Assembly (NCBI GenBank): GCA_963662155.1
Contig: OY759263.1
Coordinates: 35,259,179 to 35,323,178, forward strand
Direction of reading: 5' to 3'
DNA length: 64,000 nt
Source: Lamellibrachia columna
Taxonomy: Eukaryota > Annelida > Polychaeta > Sabellida > Siboglinidae
This document shows, piece by piece, positions 1 through 12,079 of this stretch. A model generated the notes under the pieces. The model did no database searches. It worked only from the letters and a program-made list of their open reading frames with translations, and had not been told where the DNA came from. Numbering within the stretch: position 1 is the stretch's first letter; each line of letters starts with the position of its first letter. The translations under genes were made by a program, and so were the position numbers.

Positions 1-950
1 GAATGTTATCTCGCTGCCGACGTTACGTAATAAAAGGCGATTATAACCCCTACTGACCGGATACAACACCACCAACAATAAAAAAATGTGCACCACCCAT
101 GGTGTTTTTCTTTTCCTCCCAATATCCCCAATGACTGTGTCACACGTGACATATACAGTGACGTTACGTATGACCCATTCCGACCGTATATGACCCCGCT
201 GACCTCCACTGACCACATATGACTACCCACTAACCGGACGTGACCACCACTGACCACATATAATCCCACATGACCCCAGATGACTGACGCATACAGCCTC
301 TCGGTGCGATAAAAAAGTACACAACCCATTTTGTTTTTTCTTTCACGTATTTACATGACCCTAGGCATGTGACCTTAAAAGTGATGTTGGATACGACCCC
401 TTATGATACCTTCTTTCGGATACGTTGATATTATTGAGAAGACCCTTTGTAATCGGAAAGCCCCCCCCCCCATTGTCCACAGACGTCCCACCTGACTTGA
501 TGTCCCCCCTCGGTGCTTGTTACGCAATACACTCCTTCTACGGTGCTTAACCCTGACCCTAAAACAAATCCTTATGACATCTTACTTCGGATACGTAGAT
601 ATTATTGAGACGACCCCTTGTAATCGGATACGCCTCCGTACAACTGACCAGATACTAAGCTGACTGAATTCTCAACTATCCATAAATGATGGCCAACTCA
701 GATGATCGTATATAACCCGAGATGAGCAGTCGCTGACCACTTCACATACCTTATACGATCATCACTGACCACCACTGACCGCACGTGACTCCCACTGACA
801 ATACGTGACCCCTACTGACCACAAATGACCCCTACTGACCAGATGTTATCCCTACTGACCGGATGTGATCCCTACTGACCCCAGATGACCAGAAATAACC
901 CTGGAATACCGGAAACGATCCATTCTTGATGGATCAACTCTACACTTAGA
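1..950. repeat. Degenerate tandem repeat region
   Basis: Imperfect iterations of a short motif of the type CTGACCACATATGACC, densest at about 180-300 and 700-910. No coding signal: the open frames crossing it are low-complexity by-products of the repeat. No unit is well enough conserved to give one exact period. Confidence 0.6.
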
Positions 951-2049
951 TTGTTCTTTGAAATACTTGATGGACTTCAAACAAACTCGAGAAAGCGTCT
1001 TATTTCCGACATTCATATTCTGCTTAGAACTGTCTCGGTGTTTTAGGCATGGCTGGTTCTTTACGCTTAACGTTCGTCCTGTTACTGCGCTCGATCAGAA
1101 TCGTCCAGGCATGGCGTGTCTTTGTTCTGCTCGGCAGTCAAGAGAGCACAATGTCATGGTTGTTTAGCCCCTACCTGAACTAACTTTTGTCCGCTTTAGC
1201 ATGACGAAAGAGGTAATCTCACAGGAGGTTGGATTTCCCGCTTCTTTTCGTCGAGATGGGCGATATTCCCAGTAAATCACGAAGCCAGCAACAATATAAG
1301 TCCGTTTTAGAATGTCACACACGAGCGAATGCTAATGTTTGACATTCTGGTGGTAGTCCACTTACTTGTCTTTGCCGTAGATATTCATCTCGTTGAACGC
1401 ATACGTATTAACTTAATAGACGGACAATATAGTAGCACCGTATAATTTACTGATAGTCGTTGGATCACGTCATACCGTGCCATGATCACCATCGTCATCA
1501 TTAACATTAACAACCAGTACCACCACTACCACAGCCACCACATCTACCATATCCACCACATCCACCACATCTACCACATGCACCACATCCACCACATGTA
1601 CCACATCCATCCTTAAAGATCCGATTGAAGACGGAGCTTCAATTGCCCTGAAGCATGATGACGTCAGAAGCCAAAACAAATGGGGAGCGCGGTGCACTGT
1701 GGGTCTAATCGGGGGCCCAATAAGCGACGGTCCCGCCGGTTTTAGGCGTAAACATAGATGCCAAAGCTACTTCACTGAGACCCCAGCTGTTTGGCGACTA
1801 GGCAGGCAAATTAAAATCAAATCAAGTCAAATTTTATCTTGACACCGCATATCTCTAAAAAAAATAGAACCAAGGGTGTTTACAATAAAAAAATTATTAA
1901 TTAAAATGCATTACATTAGTGAATATAATTATTACAATGCAGGCATTACATAAATAACACAATAAAAGTAAGCATTATGATTGTGTATTTATATATGTAT
2001 AAAAAAGCTTGATAAAAGAGTAAGGTTTTCAGGTCCCTCTTAAAACGTC
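951..2049. other. No gene seen; includes an imperfect CAC-rich microsatellite
   Basis: No recognisable coding region. A CAC/CCACAT-rich microsatellite lies at about 1,500-1,612. The rest is AT-rich DNA without homology I can name. Confidence 0.5.
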
Positions 2050-3340
2050 TAGAATGACGTTACGTTCTTAGCCCTATTGGAAAAGAGTTCGAGACGGTGG
2101 GACCTGCACATGAGAAAGCTCGTCGGCCGAACCGTTCAGGTTTACCCTTGGAACAACAATGAGAGATTGGTCAGCCGAACGAAGACTGCGACAGGGAACA
2201 TAGGGAGATATACGGTCAGCAAGGTAACGTGGAGTGTTTGCATGCACGGCGCCGTGCATCAAGGTTAACAGTTTAAACTGAATTCGCTGCGCCACAGGTA
2301 GCCAGTGCAGCTCTCGCAGTGCCGCCGTCATGCTGTGTTGGTCACGTCGACGTAGGCAGAGGACGACACGCGCAGCGTATCGCTGGACCATCTCGAGTCG
2401 ATGCAGCAGGGTTCCGGTAATGCCGCACGGGACCGTGTTTCCCAAGTCGAGTTGCGACGTGACAAGCGATCGTACAAGCGTCTTGTACGCTCTAAGCGGC
2501 AGATATGATCGTATTAGCGCAATGCCACGTAGTTGGGCGTAGGCAGTCCGGCAGGTACGGTTAATGTATGCGGCCATCGACATCGTGGAGTCGAGCTGTA
2601 CACCATGGTCACATATGTTGACTGAAGTGCTGACGTTACATCCGCAGATGTCGATGGGAAGAGGAGGTGGCTGTGGAACACGGACAGCAAAGTGCGTCAC
2701 CTCGCACGCCGATTCGGTCTAATTCTGCGAGAAGGTCGTGGTCGATCGTATCGAACGCAGCGCTGGTGTCTAGTAGTGCCTGAACCTCATGCGTACGAGG
2801 ATCAAATAAATGCAATATATCGTTCTGAATATATACAATCGCTGTCTCAACGCTGTGTGACGGGCGGTAGGCGCTCTGAAAAGGATCTCAGCAGCCATTG
2901 TGTTGCAGATGGAAACGCAGTTGGGGAGAGACGTGGCGTTCAAGTAACTTGGATGCGTACTGAAGGTTCGAGATAGTCGTCAACGGGAAGGCTGGAACGT
3001 TTAAGAAGAGGCGTGATGACAGTGTGTTTTAGGGGTGCCGGAGCAGTGGAAGACTTGTAAGAGAGGTTGGTGACGTTCCTGAGGATCGGCGTTAAGATGG
3101 GGGTATTTGCCTTCAGAATAGCGATTGGCAGTGGATCATTCTTGGACGACTTAGTCTTGTCATTTTCGATCAGTGCCGTTACTTCTTCGAGCGAAGCCGG
3201 TTGGAACGCACGCAGAGGCGAAGAAACAATACATGGCTGCGCGTTATCGGCATTAGCTGACGAATGATGAATTTGGCTGCGGATCGAGTTGATCTTGTCG
3301 GCGAAGTGATAAGCGAAACGGTCGGCAACATCGTTACTAA
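2050..3340 (-). pseudogene. LINE (CR1/L2/Rex-like) reverse transcriptase remnant
   Basis: On the minus strand the segment reads, in order: a pre-RT stretch like KSSKNDPLPIAILKA (about 3,100-3,170), a palm motif AFDTIDHDLLAEL (about 2,705-2,760), then an open frame at 2,074-2,700 with the LINE C-terminal signature LHWLPVAQRIQFKLL. The frame changes between pieces, and the part that should hold the YADD catalytic motif is missing between motif A and the C-terminal domain. It is therefore a dead, internally deleted copy. Assignment to the CR1/L2 superfamily is from motif style; the exact clade is not resolved. Confidence 0.8.
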
Positions 3341-3561
3341 ACTACTAAAGGGCATAAAACATTTGGTAAAACTGTGTAGTCCAGGATCGTCCTGACACTT
3401 TCATAAAACAAACTGTAAAACTGCACTACGATATCCTCGTACAAAACTCGTAAAACACACAATATGAACAGAGCTTGTTTGGAGCAGCCACATGCAGGTG
3501 CAACCCAATACAACTACACGTAACTCCTCGCTCACTGCTGGCACATCGTTATTCTAAGCCC
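3341..3561. other. No feature seen
   Basis: Short AT-rich spacer between the LINE remnant and the MITE-like repeat. No coding or repeat structure noted. Confidence 0.5.
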
Positions 3562-3767
3562 GCCGCACACCGCCCAATTGTCTACGATCCGACGCATCTC
3601 GACCGTCGCAGCGTAGACAATCGGGCGTAATCGGGGCGGTGTGCGTGTGCCTACGACTAGGATTCCCCAGTCTTACGTCGCGTCGGCGGCAGTCGTGGCG
3701 ATTCAACATGTTCAATCAGCACGACTGACGCTGACTGGCAATCTTGAACAATCGGGCGGTGTGCGGC
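3562..3767. mobile_element. MITE-like element with 20-bp terminal inverted repeats
   Basis: The ends, 3,562-3,581 and 3,748-3,767, are inverted copies differing at one position (GCCGCACACCGCCCAATTGT against ACAATCGGGCGGTGTGCGGC). There is no coding capacity. An internal segment repeats the same terminus around 3,612-3,645. A related copy sits at 6,505-6,627. The transposase family is not identifiable from the ends, and no clear target duplication was seen. Confidence 0.65.
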
Positions 3768-4760
3768 TCTTCCCGACTTTTATTTTCGAATCGTAAGGAA
3801 TTAACCAATCAGAGAACACAAGTGGTAATTAGATTCTTGGGAAAATGGCCGATTTCTGGTGTTACAGAAGACGCCCTTTTCGATATGCGGCAAAATCGGC
3901 CTTGTTTGTTTGATTGTTCTTCACAGTGTTACTCAAATAGAAACGCAAAAGCAAAGGCCTTAAACGAGATCGCCTCCGTACTTGGGACTGGCGGTATGTA
4001 GCCATTGTTATTGTAGGCGTAATAGAAAGATTCGCTTCATTACTATTAGTATTACTGCAATACTGCCTACTTGACGACTTGAATGTTCCTGCTAATATTA
4101 TTATAATGTAAAAGTATGTACAATCTATTCTACTAGGGCTAGGCACCGTACTAAAGTGAACGGCACCGGTCATAGCCATAGCCTAGCGCTAAGCCCGGTA
4201 TCAGAGGCAGAGGGGTCTATCTTATCGACTGAATTAAAAATAATATTTCAAAGTATTCCTAAATACGGTATGTATTAGTATAGTCTGACCTGGCGAAGGC
4301 TATATTAAACTGGTCTTACCTTGTTTTGCGATTCTACTAGAATTTATTCGCTGAAATCCACCTGTTGCCAGGCTTGATACGTCTAGCACTTTGCAAAATA
4401 AGCGTTTTAAATTACCTCGAACATCGAAGTCTAGATCAACAATTCGGCTGTGGCACAGTCCAAAATACGTCGAAGGGAAGATAGCTTTGATGGGAACACA
4501 ATTAGTTTGCCCTAGCTGCACAAAATTGTGGGTGATCAGATTAATTCATACAGAAACATATCTGCATTTACTTTAGAGAACATACAATATAAAAAAATTG
4601 ATTGTGTCAATAAAAAAATGGTCAAGGTATTTTGTCAGATTTGGACTCAGCGCCAAATAATATATGAAAAAAAACGACTTTGTGTTACAAAAACAATGTA
4701 TGCCCCTCCGCTGTATCAGTCAGTACCATAATCCGACGTATTTACAAGACACACATACTA
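3768..4760. other. No gene seen
   Basis: AT-rich DNA with only short spurious open frames and no recognised domain, RNA or repeat. Confidence 0.5.
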
Positions 4761-4779
4761 TCCGGCCCGTAGAGTGTTT

Positions 4780-5040
4780 GATTTATGGAGCGTACGTTTT
4801 TCCAAAACCTCGATACTTCCAACAGCACCCCTTGAAGCTCCAAAAAAAATTCAACTGGACCCCATTTGAGGCTCCTAATAACGACCCACTGTACCCCTGG
4901 GCCCTGATATTTCCAACAGCACCCCTTGCCTTGAGGCTCCCAAAAACCTCCAATTGTACCCATTGAGACCCCAATTGCACCCTCTCGATGCTCCCAAAAA
5001 AACTCCAACTGCACCCTTGAACTGAACTCTTTTCCCTCGA
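4780..5040. repeat. Degenerate tandem repeat, unit of roughly 30-40 bp
   Basis: Variants of a GAGGCTCCCAAAAACCTCC-type phrase recur. This makes repetitive open frames in several registers on the minus strand. I treat these as repeat artefacts, not proteins. Confidence 0.5.
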
Positions 5041-5559
5041 GCGCAACTCTTTAGCCCCAGTGCCAAGTAGGGGTGTGTGTACGCACACATCGCTTCCCCA
5101 ATCCAGCCTAGGGGCCTATACCATGGATTTATGGCTAGCCATGTAAATCGCGACTGACAGCTACCCAACTCGTGTGGAATCATTACGCGATGATAATTGT
5201 TATTGGAGTTGTTGATCCTCCCAAACCTACACACATGTTATATTATAATGTATATTTGTACATTTCAGTGAATGACGTCAGCAAACAAATAATGTTACTC
5301 AGAACACAATTCTCAAGACTGTTCAAGCCTGCACCAAGTGGGAGTGGTACACCCTACGTTTCTTGTCCCTGTTTCGTCTCCGTTTCAGCAACATATTGAT
5401 GACGCACATCCCTAAAACGTTGGCAATTGCCTGAACACTTCTCTCCACGGACGGCGCCATATTGTTGAAGTTCGGATACAAACAGAAAGGTGGCGGCCAG
5501 TGTTTTATAAGAATACCGCCAGGTTTATATATCCAGTTTTAACAAGATTTTTTAACAAG
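5041..5559. other. No feature seen
   Basis: Spacer with no recognised coding or repeat structure. Confidence 0.45.
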
Positions 5560-6504
5560 ATTTAACAAGATTGCCATCTCGAACAACAAGTTCCAGATGG
5601 CAAGTGGACAAGGAAGCCATTGGCTTATCGAGAGTCCAACAATTTTCTCATCTATGTGTAGCCCGCCCTTATCAGATATCTGTCAATTCTATTTTTAAAC
5701 ATATTCACACTACTAGCATTAACACAATCATTTGGCAGTTTGTTCCATTCATTTATCACCCTCTTTGAGAAAGAGTACTTTCTCATTCTCCTTAACTAAT
5801 GCTGCTTTGTGTCCTCTGGTTCTACTGCCTTCTTTACGTTTGAAGAACATATTCCTATCATCATCCTCATAACCGTTCACTATTTTAAACACTTCTATTT
5901 GGTCTCCTCTTAGTCTCCTGGTCTCTAGTGTTGTCAAACCACATTGTAATAAGCGACTTTCGTAACTAAGGTCTCTTAATTCTGGAATCATCTTAGTTGC
6001 TCTTCGTTGTATTCTTTCTAGCTTATCTATGTCTTTTTTACGATATGGCCTCCATGCTTGAATACAATTTTCCAAATGTGGTCTAACTATTGCTTTGTAC
6101 AGGGGTACAATTAGATGTTTCTCCTTATACGTAATAGTTCTCCTAATTAGCCCTAGAATTTGATTTCCTTTCGAAGCAGCAATCCCACATTGCTCTGAAA
6201 CTTTCATGTCAGCATTAAATGTTACTCCTAAATCCTTTTCTTGTGTGGTTCTACCTAGTACAGCATCCCCCATTTTATATTCCTCGTCCATATTTCCATG
6301 TCCTATGTGTATACATTTACACTTCCCAAAATTGAATAACATTTGCCATTTTTCTGACCATTTAACTAATTTTTCTAGATCATCCTGTAAACTTTGTTTA
6401 TCTGTATCATTAGTAACCTTTCTGAATACTTTTGTGTCATCTGCAAATTTGAGTACTTTGCTAGATATGTCATCCTCCAAATCATTTATATATATTAAAA
6501 ACAG
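5560..6504 (-). pseudogene. CR1-like LINE, 5'-truncated, RT C-terminal half and 3' end
   Basis: The minus-strand frame ending at 5,749 starts inside the RT palm (LIYINDLEDD, then KFADDTKVF with the catalytic FADD) and runs through thumb and C-terminal domain (RIQRRATKMIPELRDL). It is in one frame for about 250 residues. The 3' end carries a short repeated tail of the AATCTTGTTAAA type around 5,540-5,570. The 5' truncation point abuts a MITE-like repeat at about 6,505. The same family recurs at 12,080-13,930 and 31,105-32,000. Truncation makes it inactive; it is a retrotransposition-type 5' loss. Confidence 0.88.
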
Positions 6505-6627
6505 TTGTGAACAATCGTCGCGGTGTGCCGCGGTCAGTCGTAGGCCAGTCGTAAGCTTACGATCATACGCGATTGGGCTACGACGGTTGAAATGCGTCGC
6601 AGCGTAGACAATCGGGCGGTGTGCGGC
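6505..6627. mobile_element. Partial copy of the MITE-like repeat
   Basis: Its right end, 6,608-6,627, is identical to the right terminus of the element at 3,748-3,767, and the preceding GTCGCAGCGTAGACAATCGG phrase is shared too. The left end is not a clean inverted copy, so this is a partial or rearranged member. Confidence 0.6.
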
Positions 6628-6884
6628 TAGCTTAAACAACAGGCATCTATTTCACCGACTGAATGACATATTTACGATTATTTTTATATCGAACGACGAA
6701 AAGGCGACATTGCACAAAATAGTTAATGGTACAAACTAATTAGGGAGCCTCACATGTATGCAACGCATTAAATGTAAACAAATTACAGGGTCGTTTTTAA
6801 CTTTTCTTGGGGTGATTACTATGAATACAATTAATTCGTGACGTACGTAACATCGGCGTAGACCCCTGTCACGGTTGGTTGCAG
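6628..6884. other. No feature seen
   Basis: AT-rich spacer without recognised content. Confidence 0.4.
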
Positions 6885-7050
6885 TTTGCGGCGAGCTGCA
6901 GCCGCCCGATCACGGCTCGGTCAACTGTAGCGATGACGAAGTACTGAACTCTATCGCGGCCTGTGACGACGGCTACGAGTTCAGTTACGATTTTATCTTA
7001 GTTACACCGAACAAGACCAGTGATTGTACTATTGAACATATTACCCGTTA
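6885..7050 (+). pseudogene. Possible sushi (CCP)-like exon or exon relic
   Basis: After a possible acceptor (TTGCAG ending at 6,884) a frame reads VCGELQPPDHGSVNC, then AACDDGYEF, then runs to a stop at 7,048-7,050. The C..L..P.HG.V.C and CDDGYEF spacing resembles the first half of a CCP module, but one expected cysteine before CDDGY is absent and no good splice donor follows. It could be a decayed or divergent outlying exon of the receptor gene whose secure exons start at 18,150. Confidence 0.35.
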
Positions 7051-7494
7051 ATACATTTTTCCAAAGCTTTTAATTAATTCAGAAGACAAAGGTGACGAGG
7101 CCAACTCAATCCAACACAGTTGGTTCAACCATTTAGACATTTGTTTATTTAGAAATTTGGTTATTTCAGAGTCTTGGATCACCATTTACCACAGAACTAT
7201 ATCCAGTATGTCGAATCGAATCTTCGTAGAAATCTGTACAGAGTACAACAGTTTGGCGGCATGTCACGCATGAACAGGAACAATGACGCATTCTAAATTG
7301 AGTCCACATTACTGAATGGTTAAAACGTAACTGCAGGTTTTGAACATCCGTTGAATTCGGCTAGTGTATATGACTCACCAGAAAGCAGGGAGTTTCCTGC
7401 GTCGGCGCAAAAAACAACCTCGCGTATCGCTTTCTATTTGAATAAAAAATAGAAATTTGAAATAAAATTTGAATACGTTACTGAACAACCGGTG

Positions 7495-7539
<45 letters not shown>
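7051..7539. other. No gene; ends in an AT microsatellite
   Basis: No coding signal. A pure AT dinucleotide run fills about 7,497-7,539. Confidence 0.5.
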
Positions 7540-7542
<3 letters not shown>

Positions 7543-7699
7543 TATCCATGATATCAGTTGCTGTTTAAACAATTTGGGACCATAATGACAAAAGACGGAC
7601 GTCCTCTGACGTCACAAGCGGGACTCTGCTTTTTTGTTTGGTCCGTTGTACATAACTCTCTTTATATATAGGCATATATATATATAGGCATACACGCAC

Positions 7700-7764
<65 letters not shown>

Positions 7765-7794
7765 GGCATAACTCTCTTTATATATAGGCATACA

Positions 7795-7844
<50 letters not shown>

Positions 7845-7975
7845 TATATATAAAGAGAGTTATGTACAACGGACCAAACAAAAAACCAGAGTCCCGCTTG
7901 TGACGTCAGAGGACGTCTGTCTTTTGTCATTATGGTCCCAAATTTTTTAAACAGCAACTGATATCATGGATACTG
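7540..7975. mobile_element. Fold-back (MITE-like) element with an AT-repeat loop
   Basis: The left arm (about 7,540-7,690) and right arm (about 7,840-7,975) are near-perfect inverted copies, beginning CAGTATCCATGATATCAG and ending with its reverse complement. Both arms contain a CRE-like TGACGTCA. The centre is two AT-dinucleotide blocks around a shorter copy of an arm phrase (CATAACTCTCTTTATATA). No coding capacity. The left TA-CAGT edge recalls Tc1/mariner-type MITEs, but the right flank does not give a clean TA duplication, so the class is open. Confidence 0.7.
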
Positions 7976-8629
7976 TTTAGCAATTCGCAAAACATAGCCC
8001 ATTATGATATTGGAATAAGGAAACATTGCGAACACTACTTCACGGTTGAACGCACAACATATTTTTGCATTATTATTATTACTGTTATTATGTGCCGTGT
8101 ATTGGCCGCTGGCCAGAGAGGGACCATTCGCTGCTAATTACGCGTGGGGAAACCCCAGCGTCATTTGAAACCAATATAAGCACGCTTTGCAGTTATAATG
8201 CTTTGGGTGTTGGGACCAGCACCGTCCACGAATAGTACCTTCTGACAAGCTGACTGCGTTGTTCACGCGAGGCCTACGCCTACGCCGTCAACAACTATTA
8301 GAGGTTAGTGAATTGTATCGTCGTTTTACACATATACTTTATATTTTATGAAATGTTATTATTATTATTATTATTATTACCATCTTTGTTCGGACTCAAG
8401 ATCAACAAACATGTATATATTAAACAAATTATGTAGTTCCGGAAAGAAAAAGCAGATAGAAAACACATTATATTGTGCGAAGATATTAAATCATTGTTAC
8501 AATATTTCATTACCACCATTTCACAAGTCATATTTGCGTAGTCATGGTATGTAGTATTTTACATTGATATACCACATTATTTTACATTGATACTTAATAG
8601 CACTTATAGGCGTATATGATAGCTCATGA
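7976..8629. other. No gene seen; small TTA microsatellite
   Basis: A TTA trinucleotide run lies at about 8,355-8,380. No other structure recognised. Confidence 0.45.
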
Positions 8630-9740
8630 TGTGTCAAGTTATACTTGGACATAATATGTCTAATTCTGACCCATAAAGGACCAAGAAGTAAATGTCATTG
8701 TATTTGCTATATAATAAACAACCATGTTGTCTGACAAGGCTACACTTATGTAAAACTTTAGAAACCTTTATAAAGACCAAAGCAACATCTAAAGGTACAC
8801 ATTCAGCAATTAATGGTATTAAATCTGGGTGCAAACCATATGGTAGCTTCTATGCCTTGCGCAAAGTATTAAGCCACTGTATGCACATCTTGTTAACACT
8901 GTCATGCCACAGTGGCCATAGGTGATATCCGTACAATGCACAACAATACTGGTGAAACAATTTGGTTTTGACGACATTTTGAAATGAACCAAACCCAGAC
9001 ATAAATCTATTAACGCTACAATTAAATTTCTTGATGCCGTCAAACATCATTTCATAGTTATTGGTTGTGCTCAGTACACTTCCCAAATGAATAGTTTTCT
9101 CACGTGTAGAAACATCCGTAGCATTTATTTCAAAATGCGGATCAACATCCTTTTTGTTGTACACCAATATTTAGCTTTTTGACCCATTAAACAAAACATC
9201 ATGTAGTTTGGCATGTTTTTCACACACCTCCATCATTTTTCGCCACCAAAAACTAGTAGGACATAGTAGTATAATATCATCTGCACATTCTGCAGCTCCG
9301 CAGATACGTTGACCAATAAAACAGCCAATACCAAGCTATTTTAATTCACCCAACAGCCCATCCATGTACACTCCAAATAGAATGTGAGACATAGCACCTC
9401 CTTGGCGAACCCCATTATTTACAATGAATCGGTTTGATATTACATCATTCCATTTAACCTGTAGTTTCTGGTCTGTGTACATGTGGACTGAAAGTCTCAC
9501 AACTAATGGGTACATACCATTGCTAATTAGTTTGTTGACACAGCAGACAATACTCTATCGAATGCTCTAGAAACATCAAGTAATAAAACATGACAGTACT
9601 ACCGTTATTTACGTAATATGAAATGGTTTCTTTGACAATAAATGTACACAATGTTGTTGACAAGACATCTTTAAACCCAAATTGCAAATCTGCATCATGA
9701 TTAGAATCAATACATGATATCAACTTATCAAGCTCACGTT
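8630..9740 (-). pseudogene. LINE reverse transcriptase remnant (different family)
   Basis: Minus-strand pieces in order: FGFKDVLSTTLCTF with KETISYYV (about 9,690-9,610), motif A DVSRAFDRV (about 9,570-9,540), GVRQGGAMSHILFGVYMDG (about 9,420-9,360), a CADDIILLCP palm motif (about 9,290-9,260), then the connection region in a frame at 8,850-9,167. Stops and frame changes separate the pieces. The layout is a non-LTR RT; the clade is not certain, and it differs in style from the CR1-like copies. Confidence 0.75.
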
Positions 9741-11453
9741 TGTCATTTTCAATGTGGACCTATGTACATTTATGCCAAGCTACACTCGTTTTACATTTAC
9801 ATTCAAATGTTTCATGATATGACACATGTATTTGCATTTCAAGACAATGGAAAATTATCGGAAAAATCACTGGTCATACACACTGATTCATATATGATAA
9901 CTGATTCACGCAAGTCCTGTTTTATCATAACATGGTCTATTGTTGACAGCAATTGCTCTTTGAACAGTATATATAAGGTATATTAGAACACTCAGCATCA
10001 ATGTATAGCGACATTTTTTCATTATTAACAAATGCTTATAGTTGGTAGTTTGTTTCCCCTTTATATGACTAGATCTGTAGGAGGCCGTACTGCCTATGGG
10101 GCACGTTGAATAAGACTTGCCACAGGAAACTGGCTCTGACAATCCGATTATTAATATCTCTGTTCAACTGGTCAGCATCTGCATATTTTGTCTGCCCTTC
10201 TTGCTTCTGCAGTTGTATGCCATGTTTCTGTAACTCGTCATCTACATCATCTACTTTTATCTAGTGTCCGTTTGCTCTGCTCTGCAGATCCATCTCTTAT
10301 GTGGTAAAGTTAGGAAATATCTTAATGTCAACAGCAGCAAGACACGGTTCGACTTTAATTTCCAAATTTTTTTGGAATACAACGTAGATATCTTCTCCTG
10401 GTGTCTCAGTCTTATTTCAATTGTTTGATTCCTGTCTGTTCTGGGGATTACCCAGCTCATATTTGTACTCGTCATAAAGCACCTGTTTAGCATCACGTAC
10501 GTCTTGATCTGCACACAATTTCATTTGAATTTCATTTGAATTTTTAGCTTTGATGACCGATGTCTATGAGTGTCAAAGTATGCCAATAACACATATAACG
10601 TAAGTTTCTTTTGTACATTTAAATTGTTAGCTGAATCTCTATAGTCTTGCACATTTACAGTAGCTGCTGCACCAATACACTCTTGACTATTTAGAGGCGT
10701 CTACTTGCATTGCCTTATCCCTGCCTGTTTGCTTGCGTTTATCACACTTCATGTTGTTTGTGCATATGTACTTACACATCTTCCCTCAAAGTGTACGCAG
10801 CTGCAACCATTGCACCACCTGCACAACCAATGGTGTGGTCCGTGGACCACAACAAGGATCTTAGCCTTCACTAAGCCAATACAACACACACCATATCTCA
10901 ACTCAGCAGCAGCACATTCACAACCACTGGTGAATTTAAGGTGGACAAGTATGTCACACTACACTATGAAAAACCTGAAACCACATACTATGATCAAACC
11001 AGATAAGATTACATATATACAATGGCACCACCAAGCCTATGTATACCCACAATCAATGTTCTGTTCTTGTGTTTCCTTTTTCGCTTCCCGTGGGGAAGTG
11101 ATATTGTCTCATCTACGTTTCACATCAAAGACAACAGTGGGGACACTTCTCGCCAATCTTGATTAATGTCATGATTTTATTACAATGTGTTACATTTGGT
11201 TTTATTAGGAACTGCATTTTGTCTTTCTACATACATATTCGTTTTTGTTGCAACGTTTATCACGATAGTGAGCGTCATTGTGCATGCAGCGACGCCACTG
11301 TCAACACAGCTGTAGTGTACGTCACATCAAAACGTATTCAGTGCCACCGTGCAGTTACAAATTGCTCAACATTGTAGAAACAAGCATGGACTTAATAACG
11401 TGGCATGTAGACAAGGCCCTACATTGCATATATGGTTAAGTTCTCAACTAATG
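9741..11453. other. No convincing gene
   Basis: AT-rich DNA. Open frames here (for example plus strand 10,705-11,166, with a hydrophobic start) show no recognisable domain or splice context. The part next to 9,740 may be 5' LINE sequence too decayed to read. Confidence 0.4.
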
Positions 11454-11675
11454 CTATGAGGGACACTTATAGCACTTATTAGGGAAAGGATAGCAAGGGA
11501 AGGCAGCCTCTGGCTCACGCATATAGGGTTGTGGACCTGTCGGTGGCTCGGCGTCTGCATAAAATTCCCCAATGTCACTATCCACATCTTCTAAATAGGA
11601 AATAGTCCCATCACTTGAAGAATCAGAGGATTCCGACATTGCGTTGCGAGATTGGCCTTCCTGTCGTGAGGTCAC
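11454..11675 (-). CDS. Short acidic ORF ending in a QPYMREPE phrase, possibly a transposon-linked protein fragment
   Basis: A 73-residue frame: serine-rich acidic N-terminus (SESSDSSSDG), then LEDVDSDIGEFY and GPQPYMREPEAAF. The GPQPYMREPE phrase resembles the N-terminal motif of uncharacterised invertebrate proteins often annotated as P2RX7-domain-like or transposon-associated. That is a memory-based likeness only. No partner exon or splice evidence was found; it may be a relic. Confidence 0.3.
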   Translation of the reverse strand: MTSRQEGQSRNAMSESSDSSSDGTISYLEDVDSDIGEFYADAEPPTGPQPYMREPEAAFPCYPFPNKCYKCPS

Positions 11676-11786
11676 GGATACCGTCCGCAGTCACTAGATG
11701 TCGCTACAAACTGATACATTTTGTGTGCACAAAGCATGACCCAATAAGCCTTTTCACGGGGTGACCGAGAGGATTTAAAAATTATT

Positions 11787-11860
<74 letters not shown>
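11787..11860. repeat. AT dinucleotide microsatellite
   Basis: A pure AT run of about 70 bp. Confidence 0.95.
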
Positions 11861-11863
<3 letters not shown>

Positions 11864-12079
11864 TATGGTTCGTACATTCAATATTTGCAAGTTTTTCACT
11901 CAAAACAACTTTTCTAATAATGTGTTTGCATTGAATTGATGAAGTAGCTGTTAGTGAATTGGTATATCGATCTCTTGCACAAAATGTTTCTTCAGATTTT
12001 TGTGAAAACGGCATATTCTATTAAGTAGCTTGAATTTGATGCAGACCAGTACACACACATGCATGTACATTCTTGCTAT

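Noticed and set aside
4742..5234. Repetitive W/G-rich minus-strand frames
   Set aside because: Overlapping frames over a degenerate tandem repeat; no consistent protein.
10705..11166. Secreted 153-residue protein with a hydrophobic start
   Set aside because: No domain, no splice or promoter context, and the sequence is typical of AT-rich noncoding DNA.
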